Positions 8,985 through 17,700 of a DNA stretch of 64,000 nucleotides are shown in pieces. The DNA lies in contig NZ_CP094929.1 in assembly GCF_022869165.1 (NCBI RefSeq), positions 62,001 through 126,000 of the forward strand, read 5' to 3'. The translations under genes and the position numbers were made by a program. Each line of letters starts with the position of its first letter. The stretch's first letter is position 1. Under the pieces are notes generated by a model. The model was not told where the DNA came from. It made no database searches and saw nothing but the letters and a program-made list of their open reading frames with translations. This DNA comes from Sphaerochaeta associata. GTDB taxonomy: Bacteria; Spirochaetota; Spirochaetia; Sphaerochaetales; Sphaerochaetaceae.

Positions 8985-10322
8985 ATGTATAGCCTTGATG
9001 CATTGATGGAAGAACTGGAGCGGAGGAATCCCGCCCAACCTGAGTTTATTCAGGCGGTGAGAGAGGTCCTGGAGAGCGTCATCGACGTGGTCAATGACAA
9101 TCCAGTCTATGAGAAACATCGGATTCTGGAACGTATGACCGAACCTGACCGTATCTACTCGTTTCGCGTTGAGTGGGAGGATGATGAGGGTAATCTGCAG
9201 GTCAACCGAGGCTATCGGGTACAGTTCAACAATGCAATCGGACCGTATAAAGGCGGGCTTAGATTCCATTCCAGCGTAACGCTTGGCTCGCTTAAGTTCC
9301 TTGGGTTTGAGCAGACATTGAAGAACAGTCTTACAACGCTGCCGATGGGCGGTGGCAAGGGTGGAAGCGATTTCAACCCACGCGGCAAGAGTGATGCAGA
9401 GATTCTGCGCTTCTGCCGTTCGTTCATGACCGAACTGCAGAAGTATATCGGTCCTGATACCGACGTTCCCGCCGGTGACATCGGCGTTGGGGCGAGGGAG
9501 ATCGGCTTCCTGTATGGACAGTACAAACGCATCAGAGGCGAGAATACCGGCGTGTTGACCGGCAAGGGTCTGGGCTACGGAGGCTCGTTGGTTCGTCCCG
9601 AGGCCACCGGATACGGGACGATGTACTTTGCAAAGGCAATGCTTGAGGCGAAGGGCGAGAGCATGAAGGGAAAGACAGTCTCCCTCAGCGGCTTCGGCAA
9701 CGTGGCCTGGGGGGCTGCGGTGAAGGCGACCCAGCTGGGTGCGAAAGTGGTGACCATCAGCGGTCCCGATGGCTACATCTACGACAAGGATGGAGTGGGA
9801 ACCCCCGAGAAGTGGGCGTATATGAACAACCTGCGCACTTCAAACAACGATGTGGTTGCTCCCTATGCAAAGAAATTCGGTGCTCAGTTCGTTGCAGGCA
9901 AGAAGCCTTGGGAGGTGCCTGTGGATCTTGCTTTCCCCTGCGCCATCCAAAATGAGCTGAATCTTGAGGATGCCAAGACACTCGTTACCAACGGCGTCAA
10001 ATATGTGATTGAGACTTCCAACATGGGTTGTACAGCCGATGCTGTGACCTACTTCATCCACAGCCGCATCCCCTTTGCCCCGGGCAAGGCCGCCAATGCC
10101 GGCGGAGTCGCCGTTTCGGGTCTTGAAATGAGCCAGAATGCCATGCACCTCAGCTGGAGTGCCGAGGAGGTGGATGAGAAACTGTACTCGATCATGGTAA
10201 AAATCCATCAAGCGTGTATTGCCGAGGGTAAACAAGCCGATGGGTATGTGAACTACGTGAAGGGTGCAAACATTGCAGGTTTCAAGAAGGTAGCCGATAC
10301 CATGGTGCAACTGGGCTATTAG
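8985..10322 (+). CDS. gdhA: Glutamate dehydrogenase, NADP-type hexameric
   Basis: 445 residues from the ATG at 8985; an in-frame TTG at 8964 overlaps the ribosome-binding site AAGGAG and is rejected. The N-terminus (MYSLDALMEELERRNP.QPEFIQAVREV) aligns by eye with E. coli GdhA. Key segments: RVQFNNAIGPYKGGLRFH, LPMGGGKGGSDF with the substrate lysine, PAGDIGVGAREIGFLYGQYK, the Rossmann motif GFGNVAWGA, and GKAANAGGVAVSGLEMSQN. Family knowledge: reversible reductive amination of 2-oxoglutarate with NAD(P)H, the assimilatory ammonia route in anaerobes. Monocistronic, with its own promoter and terminator. Confidence 0.97.
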   Translation: MYSLDALMEELERRNPAQPEFIQAVREVLESVIDVVNDNPVYEKHRILERMTEPDRIYSFRVEWEDDEGNLQVNRGYRVQFNNAIGPYKGGLRFHSSVTLGSLKFLGFEQTLKNSLTTLPMGGGKGGSDFNPRGKSDAEILRFCRSFMTELQKYIGPDTDVPAGDIGVGAREIGFLYGQYKRIRGENTGVLTGKGLGYGGSLVRPEATGYGTMYFAKAMLEAKGESMKGKTVSLSGFGNVAWGAAVKATQLGAKVVTISGPDGYIYDKDGVGTPEKWAYMNNLRTSNNDVVAPYAKKFGAQFVAGKKPWEVPVDLAFPCAIQNELNLEDAKTLVTNGVKYVIETSNMGCTADAVTYFIHSRIPFAPGKAANAGGVAVSGLEMSQNAMHLSWSAEEVDEKLYSIMVKIHQACIAEGKQADGYVNYVKGANIAGFKKVADTMVQLGY

Positions 10323-10353
10323 GAGAAAATATTCCTTCGGGATTGTGTATCAA

Positions 10354-10385
10354 GAGAGTCTTCCAGTTTGGAAGGCTCTCTTTTT
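10354..10385 (+). terminator. Rho-independent terminator of gdhA
   Basis: Stem GAGAG-CTTCC / GGAAG-CTCTC (with a T/G mismatch between blocks), loop AGTTT, then TTTTT at 10381-10385, 31 nt after the gdhA stop. Confidence 0.88.
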
Positions 10386-10543
10386 AACCACTAGAGACGC
10401 GACAGATTTCGACGGTTGTAGGTCTCCTGTCCCTGGGATTTTCTGACGAGCAAGCTTCTGCTAGCAAGGGGAAAACGTACCGCAATACCAAAGAGTCTTG
10501 GGTATAGCCAGCAAGGAATTGAAGTAAGTTTTCTTGTTCTGGT
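10386..10543. other. Gene-free stretch upstream of the nrdJ promoters
   Basis: No convincing reading frame. It holds potential local stems, for example AGCA-AGCTTC-TGCT near 10451 and a bulged ATACC/GGTAT pair near 10491-10507. I tested it by eye against tmRNA, RNase P RNA, SRP RNA and the cobalamin riboswitch and found no match. A structured RNA or upstream regulatory DNA cannot be excluded. Confidence 0.4.
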
Positions 10544-10572
10544 TTGACCCTTTCCGACCTTTTCGATACACT
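10544..10572 (+). promoter_or_regulatory. Upstream promoter candidate for nrdJ (P1)
   Basis: TTGACC (10544-10549), 17-bp spacer, TACACT (10567-10572). It would give a long leader that includes the NrdR-type boxes and P2. Confidence 0.5.
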
Positions 10573-10613
10573 TTTTTCAAGAGACGATAGCTAAGTGCTA
10601 TGAAACCTATATA

Positions 10614-10650
10614 ACACTATATATAGCGTTATTCAACTTTATATAGCACC
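10614..10650 (+). promoter_or_regulatory. Pair of NrdR-box-like sites
   Basis: Box 1 ACACTATATATAGCGT (10614-10629) and box 2 AACTTTATATAGCACC (10635-10650) resemble the NrdR consensus (roughly acaCTATATATTGTgt). Their centres are 21 bp apart, two helical turns, and a weaker TATATA half-site at 10608-10613 lies one turn further upstream. NrdR is the known repressor of ribonucleotide reductase genes and binds such phased pairs. Position between P1 and P2 fits control of both. Confidence 0.7.
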
Positions 10651-10670
10651 ATAAATGCTGTAATCCTGTC

Positions 10671-10699
10671 TTGCCAACTTTGCTTCTCCATGCTATGGT
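10671..10699 (+). promoter_or_regulatory. Proximal promoter candidate for nrdJ (P2)
   Basis: TTGCCA (10671-10676), 17-bp spacer ending in TGC (extended -10), TATGGT (10694-10699). The predicted start at about 10706 is the first base of a strong hairpin (10706-10725). Confidence 0.55.
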
Positions 10700-10705
10700 G
10701 AATGG

Positions 10706-10750
10706 GGGTCGACGCTGGTCGACCCTTTAGCTTGACCTCTGAAAAGAGGT
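10706..10750 (+). other. Two 5'-leader hairpins of nrdJ
   Basis: Hairpin 1: GGGTCGAC, loop GCTG, GTCGACCC (10706-10725). Hairpin 2: ACCTCT, GAAA tetraloop, AGAGGT (10735-10750). Both are perfect stems in the predicted P2 leader, about 50 nt before the start codon. Likely mRNA-stabilising or regulatory; no known riboswitch class recognised. Confidence 0.55.
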
Positions 10751-10798
10751 TGTGGAGAAAGAAATTTTTCTTATAAGTTTAATATATAGAGGGATTAC

Positions 10799-13309
10799 AT
10801 GAGCTCTGCAAAGAATGAATTGAGTGCATTGGGTCGCAAGATTTTTCTTGACCGGTATGCGTTGAAAGATGTTAGGAAAGAGACGCTGAAAGTTGGGGAC
10901 GTCGTGGTTGCCGTAAGCAATCCCAAGACCGGACAGCGTGAGATCGGTGTGGTCACCGAGCTGAAAGCCGCCGATGGGATTACCGTCAAGCTCGACGATG
11001 GTATTGTCCTGCACGTAAAGCGCGAGGATGTCGACAAGCCGCTTGAGATCGAACCTGCACAGATGCTGGCCCGTGTAGCAAAGGGGATTGCTTCCATCGA
11101 GAAGCAGGAGGTTCGAACGCAATGGGAAACAGAATTCAATTGGCTTCTGGAGGACTGGAAGTTCGTCCCTGGAGGCAGGATTCTTACCGGAGCCGGAACG
11201 GATCAGAATCTGACCTATTTCAACTGTTACGTGATCCCTTCCCCGAAGGACAGTCGTGGTGGCATCATTGCCTCATTGGGACAGATGACCGAGATCATGA
11301 GCCGCGGCGGCGGTGTTGGAATGAACATCTCCTCTCTCAGACCCCGGCACAGCTACGTCAAAGGCGTCAACGGCCGTTCCAGTGGATCGGTAAGTTGGGG
11401 CGGGCTCTTCAGCTTTGTAACCGGTCTGATTGAGCAAGGCGGTTCACGCCGTGGTGCTTTGATGCTGATTCTCAATGTCTGGCATCCGGATATTCTTGAT
11501 TTCATCAACTCCAAGCGCGAGATGGGCAAGATCACCAATGCCAACATCAGTGTCGGCATCACCGACGACTTCATGGAAGCAGTGCGCAAGGATGGTGACT
11601 GGGAGACCTACTTCCCCGATACCACCGACCCGGCCTACAACACCGATTGGGACGGGGATATCAACAAGTGGAAGTCGAACGGTCACAAGGTCGTGGTGTA
11701 CCAGAAACAGAAAGCCAAGAAGATCTGGGATGCGATTGTCGAAAGTGCATGGGCGAGTGCCGAGCCTGGTGTTTTCTTCATCGACCGCTACAACAAGATG
11801 TCAAACTCCTGGTACTACTCCACCATCCAGAGCACCAACCCCTGTGGAGAACAGGGACTTCCTCCCTGGGGTGTCTGCAACCTTGGCTCGATCAACCTCA
11901 GCCGATTCGTTGAAAACAAGAAGGTGTTGTACAAGGATCTGGGGCGCACCGTGCGCGCCGCCGTTCGCTTCTTGGACAATGTCATCGACGACACTCCCTA
12001 CTTCTTCGAAGAGAACAAGAAGCAGCAGCTCTCCGAGCGGAGAATCGGATTGGGGACGATGGGCCTTGCAGACATGCTGATCAAAATGGAGCTTGCCTAC
12101 GGCAGCGACGAGTCCCTTCTCTTCATCGAGGAGCTGTACAAGTTCATCTGCATCGAGGCTTACGATGAAAGCAGCGATCTTGCAAAGGAGAAGGGCAGTT
12201 TCCCCTATTTTGATGCTGATAAGCTGCTTCAGAGCGGCTTCATGAAGCAGATGCCTCAAGATCTCAGGGAGAAAGTGCGCAAGCAGGGCCTGAGGAACGT
12301 CACCCTCTTGACGCAGGCTCCCACCGGGACGACCGGTACCATGGTCAATACTTCCACCGGCATCGAGCCCTATTACTTCTGGGAATGGGAGAGAACCGGT
12401 CGCATGGGAACGAACATCGAACGGGTGAAGGTCTACGAGGATTGGGTGAAGGCTCATCCGGGTCAGAAGAAGCCCTCCTACTTTGTGTCGGCCATGGATC
12501 TTCCTCCGGAAGGGCATGTGAAGGTGCAGGCCGCCATCCAGAAGTGGGTCGACTCCTCCATCTCCAAGACGGGCAATACTCCCAAGGAGTATACGGTCGA
12601 ACAGACCGGCAAGTTGTACGAGCTGCTGTATGATTTGGGATGCAAGGGCGGTACCACCTACCGCGATGGATCGCGCGATACGCAGGTATTGACGGCCAAG
12701 AAGGAAGAAAAGGAGGAGCCGAAGGTTGAGAAGCCGGTGGTTTCCCGTTCCACCGAGCCCAAGCCGCGGGTGCGCTCTACGGTTTTGCAGGGCACAACCT
12801 ATCGCAAGGCCACCCCGATCGGGACCGCGTACATCACCGTCAACTGCGATGGCCCGAATCCCAGCGACATCTTCGAGGTGTTCATCAATGTGGCCAAGGT
12901 GGGTTCCGATGTGGCCGCCGATGCAGAAGGTCTGGGCAGATTGATCAGCTTGATGCTGCGCATGCCCTCTCCCCTGACTCCTGACCAGCGCGCCCAGGCG
13001 ATCATAGGCCAGCTTTCGGGAATCGGCAGCGGCCGGTCGATGGGATTCGGCAAGAACCGCGTCATGAGTCTGCCCGATGCTGTAGCGCAGGTGCTGCAGC
13101 AGCATATCGGCTCCTCCGACAGCGAACGCGAAGCTTCCCGCCTTCCCGATGAGGATGATGAGGATGAGGATGCCGGTCAGCTCGATCTGGGGCTTCCTTC
13201 CTCCTCGGCCAGCGTAAAGCCGGATATCTGCCCGATTTGTGGAAATGTCACCTTTGTCAACATCGAAGGTTGCAAGAAATGTTTCTCTTGCGGGCATAGC
13301 GAGTGTTGA
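10799..13309 (+). CDS. nrdJ: Class II ribonucleotide reductase (adenosylcobalamin-dependent)
   Basis: 836 residues from an ATG with an AGAGGG site. The catalytic core has NCYVIPSPKDSRGGI, GGGVGMNISSLRP, NPCGEQGLPPWGVCNLGSINLSRF (the active-site CGE loop) and LLTQAPTGTTGTM. A TSCPD-type domain follows (~residues 670-760: RPRVRSTVLQGTTYRK..., RAQAIIGQLSGIGSG). The C-terminus ends in a Cys-rich zinc-ribbon-like tail (CPICG...CKKCFSCGHSEC) that should also hold the redox cysteines. Near residues 23-80 a small inserted module (GDVVVAVSNPKTGQREIGVV...) interrupts the usual N-terminal helix pair. No R2-like radical subunit is nearby, as expected for B12-dependent enzymes. It supplies dNTPs with or without oxygen; the boxes upstream suggest NrdR control. 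Confidence 0.95.
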   Translation: MSSAKNELSALGRKIFLDRYALKDVRKETLKVGDVVVAVSNPKTGQREIGVVTELKAADGITVKLDDGIVLHVKREDVDKPLEIEPAQMLARVAKGIASIEKQEVRTQWETEFNWLLEDWKFVPGGRILTGAGTDQNLTYFNCYVIPSPKDSRGGIIASLGQMTEIMSRGGGVGMNISSLRPRHSYVKGVNGRSSGSVSWGGLFSFVTGLIEQGGSRRGALMLILNVWHPDILDFINSKREMGKITNANISVGITDDFMEAVRKDGDWETYFPDTTDPAYNTDWDGDINKWKSNGHKVVVYQKQKAKKIWDAIVESAWASAEPGVFFIDRYNKMSNSWYYSTIQSTNPCGEQGLPPWGVCNLGSINLSRFVENKKVLYKDLGRTVRAAVRFLDNVIDDTPYFFEENKKQQLSERRIGLGTMGLADMLIKMELAYGSDESLLFIEELYKFICIEAYDESSDLAKEKGSFPYFDADKLLQSGFMKQMPQDLREKVRKQGLRNVTLLTQAPTGTTGTMVNTSTGIEPYYFWEWERTGRMGTNIERVKVYEDWVKAHPGQKKPSYFVSAMDLPPEGHVKVQAAIQKWVDSSISKTGNTPKEYTVEQTGKLYELLYDLGCKGGTTYRDGSRDTQVLTAKKEEKEEPKVEKPVVSRSTEPKPRVRSTVLQGTTYRKATPIGTAYITVNCDGPNPSDIFEVFINVAKVGSDVAADAEGLGRLISLMLRMPSPLTPDQRAQAIIGQLSGIGSGRSMGFGKNRVMSLPDAVAQVLQQHIGSSDSEREASRLPDEDDEDEDAGQLDLGLPSSSASVKPDICPICGNVTFVNIEGCKKCFSCGHSEC

Positions 13310-13353
13310 CCAAAATCTACCCAATCCGTACGCTCTGATTCGGGTAGGGTAGT

Positions 13354-14565
13354 ATGAACAATGTAAGACAACCCCGTCCTTTGTTGGCGGGGTTTTCTGT
13401 TTACAAGGGCTTGGGTTCCAGTATGTATGCGCTGTTTACCATCCGGGTCATCAATCGGTTCGGTGATTTTGTGCAGCTGCTCTTGGTCCTTATCCTGACA
13501 ATCAGGCTCGGACTTTCTCCCAAGGAAGCAGGGATTTTTGTCTCAGCCAGCATCATAGCCACCATGGTCGGGCAGATGTTCATCGGTATGGCGGCCGACC
13601 GTTGGGGCAAGAAGCCGCTGTTGGTGCTCTGTCAGGTGATGGTGAGCCTCTCGTATCTCGCCTGCGCTCTTTCGGTTGTGCTTCGTCCAACCATCATCCC
13701 GTACCTGATTCTTGTCGCCAGCCCGTTTCGCGGCGGCACCGCACCCCTAACCAACACCCTGGTTGCCGACTTCAGTCCCCAAGGAAGGCTCTCCCACTCC
13801 TTCAGTCTGCTGTACCTGGGGACGAATATCGGGGTGGCGCTCGGTCCCATGGTTGCATCGATGCTGTTTGCCCGCTCTCTGTTGCTGCTCTTTGCACTCT
13901 CTGCGGTCCTGCTTTCCTTGTCCACCCTGTTGTTGCTTGCAAAGGTTCCGGACAAGCGTATGCAGGAACAACAAAGCAAGGATGAGCGGAAGACGAATGT
14001 GCGTATTCCCCCGATTCTCTGGTTGTTTTTTGTCTTCGGAGCCCTATATACCCTGACGTATGGACAAAACTCCTTCACGCTCCCGTTGCAGTTCAATTCG
14101 TTGTATGGGGAGGTTGCGGGTGCGAGCCGCTATGCAACGTTGATGATGGTCAATGCCGTGGTGGTGTTGGTGTGCACCACGCTGCTCACCGCCTGGACAC
14201 ATCGCCTGGGACAATTGGTCTCGATGGCCTTGGCTCTGTTCTTATATGTCACAGGGTATTTGGGTTACGCTTTCTGCTCTCATTTCAGCATATTCCTGGT
14301 GGCCACCTGCATCTGGACGCTTGGCGAGATTCTGATGGCGACCAATTCCAATGTGTTTCTCAACGCCTATGCGGATGAGCGCATCCGCTCCCAGTGCAAT
14401 GCCTACATGCACGTATTTTCAAGCCTGGGTCACTCGATATCTCCGACCTTGGGAGGCTTGGTGCTGCTGGCCACCGGCTATCGGGAGCTGTGGTTGCTTG
14501 CCAGTGCGCTCTGTTTTCTGCTTGGGTGCGGTTATATTGCACTAAATAAATACTTGAAGAGTTGA
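13354..14565 (+). CDS. MFS transporter
   Basis: 403 residues with 11-12 hydrophobic segments and an MFS loop 2-3 signature (MAADRWGKKPLLV). The segment YALFTIRVINRFGDFVQLLLVLILT marks the first helix. Substrate unknown. The chosen ATG at 13354 is within the 3' region of nrdJ: a terminator-like palindrome (13371-13395) falls inside the first 15 codons. An ATG at 13422 would avoid it but would cut into helix 1, so I keep 13354 with reservation. No adjacent gene suggests a substrate. Confidence 0.78.
   Translation: MNNVRQPRPLLAGFSVYKGLGSSMYALFTIRVINRFGDFVQLLLVLILTIRLGLSPKEAGIFVSASIIATMVGQMFIGMAADRWGKKPLLVLCQVMVSLSYLACALSVVLRPTIIPYLILVASPFRGGTAPLTNTLVADFSPQGRLSHSFSLLYLGTNIGVALGPMVASMLFARSLLLLFALSAVLLSLSTLLLLAKVPDKRMQEQQSKDERKTNVRIPPILWLFFVFGALYTLTYGQNSFTLPLQFNSLYGEVAGASRYATLMMVNAVVVLVCTTLLTAWTHRLGQLVSMALALFLYVTGYLGYAFCSHFSIFLVATCIWTLGEILMATNSNVFLNAYADERIRSQCNAYMHVFSSLGHSISPTLGGLVLLATGYRELWLLASALCFLLGCGYIALNKYLKS
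13371..13400 (+). terminator. Terminator-like palindrome after nrdJ, inside the MFS start region
   Basis: AACCCCG / CGGGGTT stem with an 11-nt loop followed by TTCTGTTT, about 60 nt after the nrdJ stop. It looks like the nrdJ terminator, yet it overlaps the first codons of the MFS gene as called. Confidence 0.5.
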
Positions 14566-14611
14566 TATACTGCTAAAGGACTACTAATTAAGGAATTCAA
14601 TCTGGACAAGG

Positions 14612-14640
14612 TTGCAATCGAATCCTTATTGGTTTATTAT
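14612..14640 (+). promoter_or_regulatory. Promoter of the PFOR gene
   Basis: TTGCAA (14612-14617), 17-bp spacer, TATTAT (14635-14640). Predicted leader of about 87 nt contains a T9 run near 14666 and a small GACCC/GGGTC hairpin near 14691-14705. Confidence 0.6.
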
Positions 14641-14733
14641 GATTGTTGGGAAAATCTGTAAGGATTTTTTTTTGTGTGTGCAAAGGGTGACCCCTTCAGG
14701 GTCGCATCAAATACTGTTTTATGGAGTGTCAAA

Positions 14734-17700
14734 ATGGGTAACAAAAAAAGGGTTACTATTGACGGAAACACCGCTGCCGCGCATATTGCATATGCCTTCA
14801 GTGAAGTAGCCGCAATCTATCCGATCACCCCCTCCTCTCCGATGGGAGAGTTTGCTGATTCTTGGGCCAGCACCGGCCGTAAGAACCTCTGGGGTAAGAA
14901 GGTGGAGATCATGGAAATGCAGTCCGAGGCTGGTGCGGCTGGTGCCGTTCATGGTGCCCTCTCTGCTGGTGCTTTGACCACCACATTCACTGCTAGTCAG
15001 GGATTGCTCTTGATGATCCCCAACATGCATAAGATTGCTGGCGAAATGATTCCTACCGTTTTCCACGTGTCTGCAAGATCCCTTGCTGCACAGTCTCTCT
15101 CGATTTTCGGTGATCATTCGGACGTCATGTCCTGCCGCAATACCGGCTTTGCCATGACCTGTGCAAACAACGTACAGGAGACCATGGACATGTCCTTGGT
15201 TGCTCATCTGGCAACCCTCGAGGCACAGGTTCCGTTCCTCAGCTTCTTCGACGGCTTCAGGACATCCCATGAGCTGCAGAAGGTCGAGGAGATCACCTAC
15301 GAAGACCTCAAGCCGTTGGTAAACGAAGAGTATGTCCGCCGCTTCCGCGAGCGCGCCATGCGCCCCGAGCACCCGAAGCTGAAGGTAGCCGCCCAGAACG
15401 AGGACGTCTATTTCCAGGGTCGTGAGACCGTCAATCCGTATTATGAAGCTCTTCCTGAGATGGTACAGAAGTATATGGACCAGGTTGCCGCCCTTACCGG
15501 CCGCGCCTACCACCTCTTCGACTATGTCGGTGATCCCAATGCAACCGATATCGTCATCGTCATGGGTAGCGGTGCCGATACCTTTGAATGGGCAAGCGAT
15601 TACCTGAACGAGAAGGGTGGAAAGACCGGTGTGCTGAAGGTACGCCTCTATCGCCCGTTCAGTGCAAAGCACTTTGTACAGGCAATTCCTGCATCGGTTA
15701 AGAGAATCGCAGTACTCGACCGCACCAAGGAACCCGGCTCCCTCGGCGAGCCCCTCTACCAGGATGTCATCACCGCCCTCAGCCAGATGGGCAGAACCGA
15801 CATGAAGGTGATCGGCGGCCGCTTTGGTCTGTCCAGCAAGGACTTCACCCCCAGCCACGCAAAGGCTGTGTATGAGCACCTCGCAGGCAAGGCCTTCAAC
15901 AACTTCACCGTTGGCATCAACGATGACGTAACCAACCGCTCGATTCCCGTCAACGAGACCATCAACGTGTCTCCGAAGGGTGTTGTGTCCTGCATGTTCT
16001 GGGGTCTTGGCTCCGACGGTACCGTTGGTGCGAACAAGAACTCCATCAAGATCATCGGTGACAATACCGATCTCAACGCACAGGCTTACTTCTCCTACGA
16101 CTCCAAGAAGAGTGGTGGTATTACCGTAAGTCACCTGCGCTTCGGCAAGAGCTCGCTGGATATGCCGTGGTTGATCGACCATGCCGACTTTGTCGCCTGT
16201 CACAACCCCGCATACATCGGTCGCTATGACATGCTCGGCCCGCTTAAGAAGGGTGGAGTATTCCTGCTTAACAGTCAGATTCCCTCCGAAGAAGTCTTCG
16301 AGCACCTGACACGTGAGATGCAGGAGCAGATCATCGAGAAGAAGATCCGCTTCTACAACATCAACGCGCTTGAGATTTCCGAGAAGGCCGGACTTGGAAG
16401 CCGCATCAACACCGTTATGCAGGCTGCTTTCTTCAAGATCAGCGAGGTTCTTCCTGAGGCTGAAGCCATCGACTTGGTCAAGCAGTATGTCAAGAAGACC
16501 TTCATCAAGAAGGGCGAAGACATCGTCAAGCAGAACTGGGCGGCCATCGACGGCGCCAGCGATGCCCTGCACCAGGTTGTCATTCCTGCAAAGATCACCA
16601 AGAGCTACGAGCCTGCCCGCCTGATTCCTGCCGATGCCGATGACTTTGCAAAAAATATCATGGAACCCATCATGCACCTGAAGGGCAATGATATTCCCGT
16701 TTCCCAGATGTCGTTCGACGGAAGCCTGCCGACCGCTACTGCAAAATTCGAGAAGCGCGGCGTTGCTCCTTTCGTACCTCATTGGATCGCCGAGAACTGC
16801 ATTCAGTGCAACCAGTGCGTACAGTCCTGCCCGCACGCTGCCATTCGTGCAAAGCAGATCGACCCGAAGGATCTCGAAGGCGCTCCAGAGACTTTCAAGA
16901 CCTTGAAGTCCAACACCAAGAACACCCGTGACCTCCAGTTCAAGATTCAGGTCTACACCGAAGATTGCCAGGGTTGTGGTGTGTGTATCGAAACTTGTCC
17001 TTCCAAGGTCAAGTCCCTCGAGTTCAGCCCGATTGCCACCGAGCGTGAAGCCGGCGAGATCGTAAATGCCGAGTTCTTCGAAGCTCTGCCCTACGATGTG
17101 CTCGACGGTGCTCCCGAGACCTCGATCAAGGGCCTGCAGTTCAAGCAGCCGCTCTTTGAGTTCTCCGGTGCTTGTGCAGGCTGTGGTGAGACCCCGTATG
17201 TGAAGATGGTAAGCCAGATTTGCGGCGACCGCATGATCGTTGCCAACGCAACCGGTTGTTCCTCCATCTACAGCGGCACCTTCCCGACCACTCCCTACAC
17301 TGTCAGACAGAGTGACGGACAGGGTCCGGCTTGGGGCAACAGCCTCTTCGAGGACAACGCTGAGTATGGTTTGGGTATGCGCCTTGCCGTAGATTCCAAC
17401 CGCGAGCAGCTTCGCATCTACATCGACCAGCTTTTCGCCCTTGGTACCACCGAGGCCCTGAAGAGTGCAATCGAGAAGTCGCTTGAGTTGTGGGATGAGT
17501 CTTCCGATGCCGCCAACGCAGCCCAGAAGGCTGTCCAGGCAGCCCTGGGCGAAGCAATGGCTGTTGCCAACGCCGAGCAGAAGGCGGTGCTTGTCAAGAT
17601 TGACGAGCTGAAGGACTACTTTGCAGACAAGGTTGTCTTCATCATCGGTGGTGACGGATGGGCCTATGATATCGGTTACGGTGGTGTCGACCACGTGATT

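Noticed and set aside
10386-10543. tmRNA, RNase P RNA, SRP RNA or cobalamin riboswitch
   Set aside because: No TTCGA T-arm and CCA end, no B12 box, and no other family landmarks.
11801-13324. ~507-codon minus-strand frame opposite nrdJ
   Set aside because: Antisense shadow of a conserved gene; no domain pattern.
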